A stretch of DNA of 12,247 bases from an uncultured Erysipelotrichaceae bacterium (GTDB lineage Bacteria; Bacillota_I; Bacilli_A; RFN20; CAG-826): contig CADAUN010000023.1 in assembly GCA_902791085.1 (NCBI GenBank), positions 1 through 12,247 of the forward strand. Direction: 5' to 3'. Shown one piece after another: positions 7,468 through 12,247 of the stretch. The notes beneath the pieces are model-generated. The model searched no databases. It was not told the origin of the DNA and saw nothing but the letters and a program-made list of their open reading frames with translations. Both the position numbers and the translations under genes were made by a program. Position 1 is the first letter of the stretch; each line of letters starts with the position of its first letter.

Positions 7468-7823
7468 CATTTGCCTTCCGGAAACAAGGCGCGATACACT
7501 TCTTTTGCCCCGTCTTTGAAGACGATGGTAAGTTTGTCACTTTTGAGTAAGAAGCCTGTTGCCCCTTGCGTTTTTAACTTCTCACGATCCACTTTGCCAT
7601 AATCCTTTAATTGCAAAACGATACGAGAACCTTCTAAGGTATGGGACAACACGTTATCCGCACCGCCGATGGCTTCTAAGTTCCCAGAAATATTGACGGT
7701 TTGCTTTTGTTTTCGCTTCGGGCGGAACCGCAGGAAGAGAATCAACCCTCCAGCAGCCAAAGCAGCTATCAAAACAATCCACCACAAATTTTTTAAGAAA
7801 AAATCCTCGCCGGCAATCATCAT
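7467..7823 (-). CDS. membrane-anchored PTS EIIB-like domain protein without the active cysteine
   Basis: A 118-residue protein: one helix at about 13-31, a basic stretch (RFRPKRKQK), then a domain from about 44 on that matches the glucose/sucrose-type PTS EIIB fold. LEAIGGADNV at 49-58 corresponds to the usual aLGGkeNI start. SRIVLQLKD at 66-74 corresponds to TRLRxxxKD. KVDREKLKTQGATGFL at 77-92 matches the helix and turn that follow. In a working EIIB the phosphorylated cysteine sits two residues before TRLR; here that place is Glu 64, and the whole protein has no cysteine, so phosphate transfer by the usual route is impossible. Stand-alone membrane-bound EIIB-like proteins occur in low-GC Gram-positives; the role is unknown. 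The start at 7823 follows a perfect -10 by 6 nt with no SD, and an in-frame TAG lies upstream. Confidence 0.75.
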   Translation of the reverse strand: MMIAGEDFFLKNLWWIVLIAALAAGGLILFLRFRPKRKQKQTVNISGNLEAIGGADNVLSHTLEGSRIVLQLKDYGKVDREKLKTQGATGFLLKSDKLTIVFKDGAKEVYRALFPEGK

Positions 7824-7829
7824 ACTTGC

Positions 7830-7837
7830 ATTATAAT
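7830..7837. promoter_or_regulatory. symmetric divergent promoter: one palindromic -10 for two genes
   Basis: ATTATAAT (7830-7837) is its own reverse complement. Read on the plus strand it gives TATAAT at 7832-7837, serving the CYTH gene with a start near 7844. Read on the minus strand it gives TATAAT at 7835-7830, ending 6 nt before the EIIB-like ATG. No clear -35 is visible on either side. Confidence 0.65.
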
Positions 7838-7854
7838 ACTACCGAGGTGAATTT

Positions 7855-8436
7855 ATGAGCAACGCAATTGAAATCGAAGCCAAAGCTTTAGTCAGCAAAT
7901 CCGATTATGAAAAACTCGTCGCCAAATACAAGGACTATGGGGCATACGAGCAAACGAATTATTACATTGATTCTCCCGATAATATATTGCAGCGAGAAAA
8001 ACTTGCCTTGCGCATTCGGAAACGCGACAACCATTATGAAATGACTTTAAAAGTTCCATTGTCCCAAGGTTTATTAGAAAAGAATTGCACCTGGAATGAA
8101 GCCACTTTTGTCTCTTTCCGCGATCAAGGAATCTTTCCGGATGGCGACATCAAGAAGATGCTTTTGATGTTAGATATCGATCCCGCCAGTTTAAAAATCA
8201 AAACTTCTTTAACCACCGAGCGAATTGACGTGCCCTATGAAGGAGGCAAACTCTCCGTTGACCAAAACCATTATTCAGGGCAAACCGATTACGAGATTGA
8301 ATTGGAATACAACAACGAAAAAGATGCCGAAGCGCATTTAGAAGCGCTCTTCCAAGCGAACCACATTCCCTTTGTCTTAAATAAAAAGAGCAAGGTCGCT
8401 CGCGCGATGGCTGCTTACGAGGCCAAGCTCGCCTAA
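7855..8436 (+). CDS. CYTH-domain protein (YjbK-type triphosphate tunnel enzyme)
   Basis: A 193-residue CYTH protein. The defining ExExK motif is at residues 6-10 (EIEAK) and lines the end of the triphosphate tunnel. Further tunnel residues appear in LRIRKR (52-57), TLK (64-66), TER (121-123), the acidic strand DYEIELEY (145-152) and KSK (178-180). Bacterial enzymes of this kind hydrolyse inorganic triphosphate or related compounds; the length and motif set fit B. subtilis YjbK, whose exact substrate is not certain to me. SD GAGGTGA (7844-7850) with 4 nt spacing fixes the start. It shares its promoter core with the divergent EIIB-like gene and its terminator with spx. yjbK and spx also lie in one region in B. 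subtilis. Confidence 0.88.
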   Translation: MSNAIEIEAKALVSKSDYEKLVAKYKDYGAYEQTNYYIDSPDNILQREKLALRIRKRDNHYEMTLKVPLSQGLLEKNCTWNEATFVSFRDQGIFPDGDIKKMLLMLDIDPASLKIKTSLTTERIDVPYEGGKLSVDQNHYSGQTDYEIELEYNNEKDAEAHLEALFQANHIPFVLNKKSKVARAMAAYEAKLA

Positions 8437-8444
8437 ATCATTGA

Positions 8445-8474
8445 AAAAATGCCTCTCATCAAAGGGGCATTTTT
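8445..8474. terminator. bidirectional terminator between the CYTH gene and spx
   Basis: AAAAATGCCTC (8445-8455) pairs with GGGGCATTTTT (8464-8474), with one G-T pair and an 8-nt loop. T runs follow on both strands. It lies 8 nt after the CYTH stop and 15 nt from the spx stop. Confidence 0.9.
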
Positions 8475-8489
8475 CTTTGCTTTAGAACA

Positions 8490-8945
8490 TTAATTCGTTG
8501 TTGTTTTTTCGTCCAAGCAACGCGGTGCTTCTCCTTGGCAAGTCGCAAAGTTCGGGCATTCGCCTGCTCGGCAATAGAAGGAAGCCAAACGACGGGCACG
8601 TGGAATGAAAGTACGAATTTCTTCTTCGTTATAGCCAACTTGTAACCGTTTATCATCAATGATGATTGGACGCTTTAAAGCGGATGGATTGGCTTTGATA
8701 AACGCAATCAGCTGAGAAATCGTCATCGAATCGAAATCAATGTCCTGCTCTTGAACAATCTTAGAACGTTTGGAGATGATTTCATCGGTTCCGTCAATCG
8801 ACTTGACGATCATTTCTTTGATTTCGTCATCCGTTAACATACCAGAGAAAATGTCTTTTGCCACATAGGGGATTTTTTGTTCATCGAACCATTTCCGCAC
8901 TTTTCGGCAACTGGAGCAACTGGGTGAATAATAGATTTTAATCAT
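8490..8945 (-). CDS. spx: Spx-type transcriptional regulator with a four-cysteine C-terminal extension
   Basis: Spx binds the alpha subunit C-terminal domain of RNA polymerase and redirects it during thiol and oxidative stress. The match is strong: CxxC redox switch C10-S-S-C13, DGTDEII with Gly 52 (alpha-CTD contact in B. subtilis Spx), SKRSK at 58-62, KRPIIID with Arg 92 at 91-97, and RLQVGYNEEEIR at 100-111. Spx is usually about 131 residues; this one is 151 because of a tail after RARR with cysteines at 125, 130, 136 and 143, a pattern that could bind a metal. The start at 8945 follows a -10 by 6 nt with no SD. It is divergent from guaA and convergent with the CYTH gene. An ArsC-family reductase is the alternative, but the Gly 52 and Arg 92 context favours Spx. 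Confidence 0.92.
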   Translation of the reverse strand: MIKIYYSPSCSSCRKVRKWFDEQKIPYVAKDIFSGMLTDDEIKEMIVKSIDGTDEIISKRSKIVQEQDIDFDSMTISQLIAFIKANPSALKRPIIIDDKRLQVGYNEEEIRTFIPRARRLASFYCRAGECPNFATCQGEAPRCLDEKTTTN

Positions 8946-8951
8946 AGAATC

Positions 8952-8957
8952 AGTGTA
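8952..8957 (-). promoter_or_regulatory. -10 box of spx, predicted leaderless
   Basis: On the minus strand TACACT (8957 to 8952) ends 6 nt before the spx ATG. The sequence 17 nt further upstream (TAGCAA) is a poor -35. No SD is present. Confidence 0.45.
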
Positions 8958-8973
8958 GTCTAAGATGGGGTTT

Positions 8974-8987
8974 CTTGCTAGAGCAAG
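8974..8987. repeat. short inverted repeat in the spx-guaA intergenic region
   Basis: CTTGCT (8974-8979) and AGCAAG (8982-8987) are perfect 6-bp arms separated by 2 bp. The site overlaps the expected -35 position of spx, so it could be an operator; a chance repeat is not excluded. Confidence 0.35.
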
Positions 8988-9071
8988 GCAAAGAAAAAAT
9001 ACGATTTTTGGTTAAAAATAGCAAAAGAAACCCCTTTCTTTAGGAAGGCAAGAATAGATTCTCTCTTTTTG

Positions 9072-9080
9072 TGTTATGCT
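9072..9080 (+). promoter_or_regulatory. extended -10 promoter of guaA, predicted leaderless
   Basis: TGTTATGCT (TG at 9072-9073, TATGCT at 9075-9080) ends 7 nt before the guaA ATG at 9088. There is no good -35 and no SD. No purine riboswitch fold is possible in such a short leader. Confidence 0.6.
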
Positions 9081-9087
9081 AAAGAAC

Positions 9088-10614
9088 ATGAAAGAGAAAA
9101 TTGTCGTCCTCGACTTCGGTGGGCAATATAATCAGCTCATCGCGCGCCGGATCCGCGATTTGCATGTCTATTCTGAGATCCTCCCCTTCCAAACGCCGTT
9201 ATCCGAACTAGAAGATCCTAGCATCAAAGGCATTATTTTTACGGGTGGTCCTAATTCGGTATATCACGAGACTTCTCCTCATATCGATGAGAAAATCTTC
9301 TCTCTTGGCAAGCCGATTTTGGGCATTTGTTATGGCGCTCAATTGATGGCTTATACGCTCGGAGGAAAAGTAGAGCCTATTGCCGAACGGGAATATGGTG
9401 CTAGAAAAGTCGAAGTGGATTCCACTTCTGCTTTATTCCAAGGATTAGAAAAACAGCAACAGGTTTTTATGTCCCACGGAGACCAAGTCACAGCTTTGCC
9501 TCAAGGCTTCCGGTGTATTTCATCCAGCGAAACTTGCCCGAATGCTGCTTTTGAAGACAAGAAACGGAATCTCTATGCAGTCCAATTCCATCCCGAAGTA
9601 GAACATTCTTTGAAAGGGCAAGAAATGCTTACGAACTTCGCCTATTCCATTTGCCATTGTTCTCCTTCTTGGAAACCGGATGATTTCTTGGCCACAAAAA
9701 TCGAAGAAATCCGTCAACAAGTCGGCGATCATAAAGTCCTATGCGCCCTTTCTGGCGGAGTAGACTCTGCGGTTGTTGCCGCTTTGGTTTCTCGTGCCAT
9801 CGGCAAGCGCCTTACCTGCGTCTTTGTCGATCATGGTCTATTACGGAAAAACGAAGCAAAACAGGTGGCAGAGACATTCTCTCCCATGGATTTGAATTTC
9901 ATCAAAGTCGATGCTGCCGATGACTTCTTCGCTCATTTAAAAGGAGTTGAAGAGCCGGAACAAAAACGAAAAATCATCGGGAAATGCTTTATTGAAACCT
10001 TCGAAAAAGAAGAACAAAAACTGGATTCCAATGATTATTTCTTAGCGCAGGGCACCATCTACCCTGACCGCATTGAATCTGGGCTTGGTCTATCTGCCAA
10101 AATCAAATCCCATCATAACGTGGGAGGCCTTCCAAAAGACATCCAGTTCTTAGGCCTAGTAGAGCCATTGAAGGATTTATTCAAAGACGAAGTCCGTGCC
10201 GTTGGCAAATTATTGGGCTTACCCGATGCGATTGTGCACCGCCAACCCTTCCCTGGCCCTGGGCTAGGAATCCGTGTCGTTGGAGAGGTTACCCCTGCAA
10301 AAGTACATATTGTCCAAGAAGCTGATGCCATTTTCCGCGAAGAATTAGAGCAAAACGGCATTCGTCCATCCCAATATTTTGCCGCCCTTTCCAATATGCG
10401 AAGCGTCGGGGTCCAAGGAGATTCTCGTTCTTATGACTACGCTGTTGTTTTACGGGCCGTTCAAACGGACGATTTTATGACGGCAGAGCCCTATGAAATT
10501 CCTTTCTCCTTGTTAAAACACATTTCGGAGCGGATTATCAACGAAGTCAAAGGCGTGAACCGCGTCCTTTATGACTCCACTTCCAAACCACCGTCAACCA
10601 TTGAGCTGGAATAA
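9088..10614 (+). CDS. guaA: GMP synthase (glutamine-hydrolysing)
   Basis: Converts XMP, ATP and glutamine to GMP, the last step of guanine nucleotide synthesis. The single 508-residue chain (family about 510-525) has a glutamine amidotransferase domain at about 1-190, with nucleophile C81 in GICYGAQ and the H168/E170 pair in HPEVE. The ATP pyrophosphatase domain has the P-loop SGGVDS at 222-227, and the C-terminal dimerisation domain includes PGPGLGIRV and ends in PPSTIELE. The frame opens at an ATG at 9076, but that ATG lies inside the -10 box; the start at 9088 gives the usual N-terminus MKEKIVVLDFG and is preferred. It is a single-gene unit with two strong terminators behind it. Confidence 0.97.
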   Translation: MKEKIVVLDFGGQYNQLIARRIRDLHVYSEILPFQTPLSELEDPSIKGIIFTGGPNSVYHETSPHIDEKIFSLGKPILGICYGAQLMAYTLGGKVEPIAEREYGARKVEVDSTSALFQGLEKQQQVFMSHGDQVTALPQGFRCISSSETCPNAAFEDKKRNLYAVQFHPEVEHSLKGQEMLTNFAYSICHCSPSWKPDDFLATKIEEIRQQVGDHKVLCALSGGVDSAVVAALVSRAIGKRLTCVFVDHGLLRKNEAKQVAETFSPMDLNFIKVDAADDFFAHLKGVEEPEQKRKIIGKCFIETFEKEEQKLDSNDYFLAQGTIYPDRIESGLGLSAKIKSHHNVGGLPKDIQFLGLVEPLKDLFKDEVRAVGKLLGLPDAIVHRQPFPGPGLGIRVVGEVTPAKVHIVQEADAIFREELEQNGIRPSQYFAALSNMRSVGVQGDSRSYDYAVVLRAVQTDDFMTAEPYEIPFSLLKHISERIINEVKGVNRVLYDSTSKPPSTIELE

Positions 10615-10660
10615 TCTCCAGTTGAACAAGTATAAAAACAGTCTGAAATCATACAGTTCA

Positions 10661-10713
10661 AAAAAGCAACAAAGATAATAGGAAGCGAAATTCTTTATTC
10701 TTTGTTGCTTTTT
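10661..10713 (+). terminator. long-stem terminator of guaA
   Basis: AAAAAGCAACAAAG (10661-10674) and CTTTGTTGCTTTTT (10700-10713) form a perfect 14-bp stem with a 25-nt loop. The T run is at the end of the second arm. Confidence 0.85.
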
Positions 10714-10718
10714 AATAT

Positions 10719-10759
10719 ATGCGATGCAGTTTAAACAATGCTGGATCGCATCTGTTTTT
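10719..10759 (+). terminator. second, tandem terminator behind guaA
   Basis: ATGCGAT (10719-10725), one G-G mismatch, then CAG, pair with CTG and ATCGCAT (10741-10751) around an 11-nt loop. TTTTT at 10755-10759 follows. It begins 6 nt after the first terminator and works only on the plus strand. Confidence 0.7.
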
Positions 10760-10867
10760 AAGAATTAATGGAGGCATATTTTGCCACATCAACATCTTAT
10801 CTGTGCACTGCTAATCTCTAAGTAGACATCCACCCGTCAAAAAGTGTGCAAAGAGGGTGACAAAGGG

Positions 10868-10890
10868 AAAAGCCGAGGGGTGTCCCCGGC
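10868..10890 (-). terminator. terminator of the small acidic-protein gene
   Basis: On the minus strand, GCCGGGG (10890 to 10884), a 3-nt loop and CCCC...GGC form a GC-rich hairpin with a small bulge, followed by TTTTCCCTTT. It begins 23 nt after the stop codon of the minus-strand gene. Confidence 0.75.
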
Positions 10891-10912
10891 CTGAAGCGAT
10901 GTCGATAGGTCA

Positions 10913-11128
10913 TTAATCCTCGTGGGAGGAATCGTCTTTGTTCACGCCCAGTCCTTGGAGTTTATGCGTTTCGGAATCCAAGTCTTTATGGGGTTCATTG
11001 ATCCAATCGTCTTCAAAAAGGAACGCGTTGCGGGGATCAAGCCAATCGCAAGGGTCGTAGGGTTTATCCGAGAAGAAGAGATCCATGATGAGATCAGGAG
11101 TTTTGTTATCAGGTTCAGGATGATTCAT
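10913..11128 (-). CDS. small acidic protein, unknown function
   Basis: A 71-residue hydrophilic protein with 14 Asp, 5 Glu, 5 Lys and 1 Arg. The middle (residues about 13-42) is rich in Trp, Phe and Pro, with one cysteine at about 27, in the run DKPYDPCDW. There is no signal peptide or membrane segment. I do not recognise the family. The start at 11128 is chosen because GAAGGG lies about 8 nt upstream; a longer version begins at a TTG at 11143, before the expected transcript start. A frame on the opposite strand (10922-11155) is open, but this strand has a consensus promoter, an SD and a terminator, so it is the real gene if either is. Charge and size would fit an inhibitor or nucleic-acid mimic, which is speculation. 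Confidence 0.65.
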   Translation of the reverse strand: MNHPEPDNKTPDLIMDLFFSDKPYDPCDWLDPRNAFLFEDDWINEPHKDLDSETHKLQGLGVNKDDSSHED

Positions 11129-11144
11129 AAGAGTGCCCTTCAAT

Positions 11145-11174
11145 ATTTTAAGTAGGATTCAAAATATCTGTCAA
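11145..11174 (-). promoter_or_regulatory. consensus-like sigma-A promoter of the acidic-protein gene
   Basis: On the minus strand TTGACA (11174 to 11169), a perfect -35, is followed after 18 nt by TAAAAT (11150 to 11145). The start would fall near 11138-11141, just before the GAAGGG SD. It is the only perfect -35 noticed in the window. Confidence 0.75.
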
Positions 11175-11206
11175 ACGGGGTTCGTGGATTTAGGACGCCC
11201 CCACTT

Positions 11207-11842
11207 TTATTTTTCTAAGGGGGTATTTTCGCGTGGGGCTGCCGCTGGATTTGCTTCTTTCATCATGCACAAGGCAGCGATGAGCACAACATCAAAAGCG
11301 ATGGCAATAAAGGTAAAAATAGACAAGAGGGCTTGCCCTGCGACCACATACACGATTGCATTCAGCAAGTTGTTGAGGGCAAACACGCAAAAAGAAATGA
11401 TGCAGATAATCTTTGAAGCGCCGGGTTTGCGATTGCGGACGATGAGGCTCATGGAACCGATGCCGATTTGGATAAACGAAATAATCGCCGACACCGCATA
11501 AGTCACTTCTGCATCGCAAATTGAGAGCATGATTCCGGAAATCGCGGATGCGAAACCATTAATAACAACATAGAGCCCCGCGGCATATAGAAGTGTTCCT
11601 CCGTAATTATCCGGATCCCCAAGCAAGATTGTCGACGAGGCAAAAACAAATCCAATGCATAAGATGGTATCGATAATTAGCGAAACATAAAGCGCCCATT
11701 TCGAAGCAAAGGTGTAATCTTGCGCTATTAGAACAAGGTTGATGATGTCGAGGATTAAACCAAGCGAAAACAAAGCAATTGAAAGAATGAATATGGTTTT
11801 AAAAAGGCCTTTTTTAACATAGAGTTCTGGTAATTTTTTCAT
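11207..11842 (-). CDS. six-helix membrane protein, unknown function
   Basis: A 211-residue integral membrane protein with hydrophobic segments at about 15-39, 49-74, 82-107, 113-135, 143-166 and 172-193, and a short hydrophilic, Ala/Pro-containing tail. No family motif is recognised. The frame extends to 11899, but the ATG at 11842 has an AAAGGA SD about 7 nt upstream and gives a normal MKKLPELY start, so it is preferred. It lies between a SHOCT-domain membrane protein and a small acidic protein, all on the minus strand, with gaps of 153 and 78 nt, so a single operon is possible but not required. No terminator is clear at its 3' end. A GC-rich palindrome sits directly upstream of its SD. Confidence 0.8.
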   Translation of the reverse strand: MKKLPELYVKKGLFKTIFILSIALFSLGLILDIINLVLIAQDYTFASKWALYVSLIIDTILCIGFVFASSTILLGDPDNYGGTLLYAAGLYVVINGFASAISGIMLSICDAEVTYAVSAIISFIQIGIGSMSLIVRNRKPGASKIICIISFCVFALNNLLNAIVYVVAGQALLSIFTFIAIAFDVVLIAALCMMKEANPAAAPRENTPLEK

Positions 11843-11854
11843 AATTTTCCTTTC

Positions 11855-11868
11855 CCGCGAATTCGCGG
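11855..11868. repeat. 14-bp perfect palindrome upstream of the six-helix membrane protein
   Basis: CCGCGAATTCGCGG is fully self-complementary and GC-rich inside AT-rich sequence. It ends a few bases before the AAAGGA SD of the 11842 start, so it could be a repressor operator near the transcription start or a leader hairpin that limits ribosome access. A possible upstream promoter on the minus strand (TTGTTC at 11918-11913, TTTTAT at 11894-11889, 18-nt spacer) would place it in the leader. Confidence 0.5.
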
Positions 11869-11919
11869 ATATAAAAACAAATTCGGGAATAAAACACAAA
11901 ATGGTTTACAAAGAACAAG

Positions 11920-11937
11920 GGATTCTTCGTGGAATCC
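11920..11937 (-). terminator. possible weak terminator of the SHOCT gene
   Basis: GGATTC and GAATCC form a 6-bp stem with a 6-nt loop. On the minus strand a T-containing tail (CCCTTGTTCTTTG) follows. The stem is short and the tail interrupted, and it lies about 60 nt after the stop at 11996. Confidence 0.3.
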
Positions 11938-11995
11938 AAATTTTCGTGGGTTGAGGTACCGGAAACCAATCCAATGGCCAGCGGCAGAAGGCGTC

Positions 11996-12247
11996 TTAGA
12001 GTTTATCCATTAAGTGCTTACGCTTCTCTTCGTATTCTTCTTCCGTAATGGCGCCCACGTCCTTAAGATCTTTTAATTGAAGCAATTGATCAGCGACGCT
12101 TTCTTTTGGCACAGGCTCTTCTTTTGCTTGAATTTTATTCTCCATAACGCAAGAAGAATCTTCCGTTTTTGCTACTGCTTGCTGCGAATTTGCTTTATTG
12201 GGGTCCCAAATCAAATAGAAGATGCCGCCAATAAGACCGCAGAAAAG
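11996..12247 (-). CDS. membrane-anchored SHOCT-domain protein, 5' end beyond the window
   Basis: The frame stays open to the right edge, so the gene is partial at its N-terminus; 83 codons are visible. The first visible residues (LFCGLIGGIFYLIW) are hydrophobic and look like the end of a transmembrane helix. A polar linker rich in Gln, Glu and Lys follows. The last about 34 residues match a SHOCT (short C-terminal) domain: LLQLKDLKDVGAITEEEYEEK, then a final KRKHLMDKL. SHOCT domains often sit at the end of small membrane or signalling proteins and are thought to mediate oligomerisation or binding; the job of this one is unknown. A TTG at 12214 could be mistaken for a start but lies within the hydrophobic segment. 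Confidence 0.75.
   Translation of the reverse strand, partial: LFCGLIGGIFYLIWDPNKANSQQAVAKTEDSSCVMENKIQAKEEPVPKESVADQLLQLKDLKDVGAITEEEYEEKRKHLMDKL

Larger units (their letters stand above)
10615..10912. other. 298-bp intergenic region behind guaA
   Basis: It holds two plus-strand terminators (10661-10713 and 10719-10759), then about 110 bp with no convincing gene, then the terminator of the minus-strand acidic-protein gene. In the middle, GGAGG at 10770-10774 precedes a TTG at 10781 that could open a 14-codon peptide ending at TAG 10823-10825. An overlapping 17-codon frame starts at ATG 10768. Neither is supported by anything else. The stretch 10823-10865 has a CACCC/GGGTG inverted repeat (10831-10835 and 10855-10859) that recalls insertion-sequence ends, without proof. 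Confidence 0.6.

Noticed and set aside
9076..9087. Upstream ATG as guaA start
   Set aside because: This ATG is part of the TATGCT -10 box and would add four residues not typical of GuaA.
8946..9087. Purine riboswitch or G-box leader upstream of guaA
   Set aside because: The predicted transcript start is at or next to the guaA ATG, and no conserved riboswitch core is visible.
10922..11155. Plus-strand 77-codon frame opposite the small acidic gene
   Set aside because: The minus strand has a perfect -35, a -10, an SD and a terminator in the right places; the plus-strand frame has none of these.
11198..11223. CCCCC/GGGGG arms as a terminator of the six-helix membrane gene
   Set aside because: The first arm lies inside the coding end, the loop is 16 nt, and no T run follows on the minus strand.

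Overview
The window looks like a chromosomal segment of a moderately low-GC Firmicute (Bacilli or a close relative such as an Erysipelotrichales-type or wall-less-lineage bacterium). The evidence is gene content and local order. ylbF-rsmD-coaD, def near rnjA, and an Spx regulator near a YjbK-type CYTH protein all recall Bacillus subtilis neighbourhoods. Proteins use TGG for Trp and several genes end in TGA, so the standard bacterial code applies and the Mycoplasma code does not. No tRNA, rRNA, CRISPR array or intact mobile element was seen.

Layout from the left. A possible tail of an upstream gene (3-137) leads into a membrane-anchored extracytoplasmic protein of unknown function (193-1092, +). 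It converges on the minus-strand operon ylbF-rsmD-coaD (2520 to 1140). Divergent from ylbF, 47 bp away, starts def (peptide deformylase). Next come a lipoprotein metallophosphoesterase and a polytopic membrane protein translationally coupled to it, then rnjA-maf (RNase J and a nucleotide pyrophosphatase). A minus-strand, membrane-anchored, cysteine-less PTS EIIB-like protein follows, sharing a symmetric promoter with a plus-strand CYTH phosphatase. Then a minus-strand Spx with a four-cysteine tail lies divergent from guaA (GMP synthetase).

The right end (10615-12247) is accessory in character. It holds two tandem terminators behind guaA, a stretch with no convincing gene, a small very acidic protein with the most consensus-like promoter of the window, a six-helix membrane protein with a 14-bp palindrome at its ribosome binding site, and the 3' part of a membrane-anchored SHOCT-domain protein running off the edge. 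All three of these genes are on the minus strand.

The housekeeping genes serve RNA maturation and decay (RsmD, YlbF, RNase J), protein N-terminal processing (Def), cofactor and nucleotide synthesis (CoaD, GuaA, Maf) and thiol-stress transcription control (Spx). The most notable structural pattern is promoter architecture. Six transcription units (ylbF, def, metallophosphoesterase, EIIB-like, spx, guaA) have a -10 box only 6-8 nt before the start codon and no Shine-Dalgarno (SD) sequence, which predicts leaderless mRNAs. Operon-internal genes have good SD sequences. Convergent genes share single bidirectional terminators. I see no clearly novel multi-gene system. The best leads are the leaderless pattern, the Spx cysteine tail, the inactivated membrane EIIB domain, the symmetric promoter and the small right-hand accessory genes.
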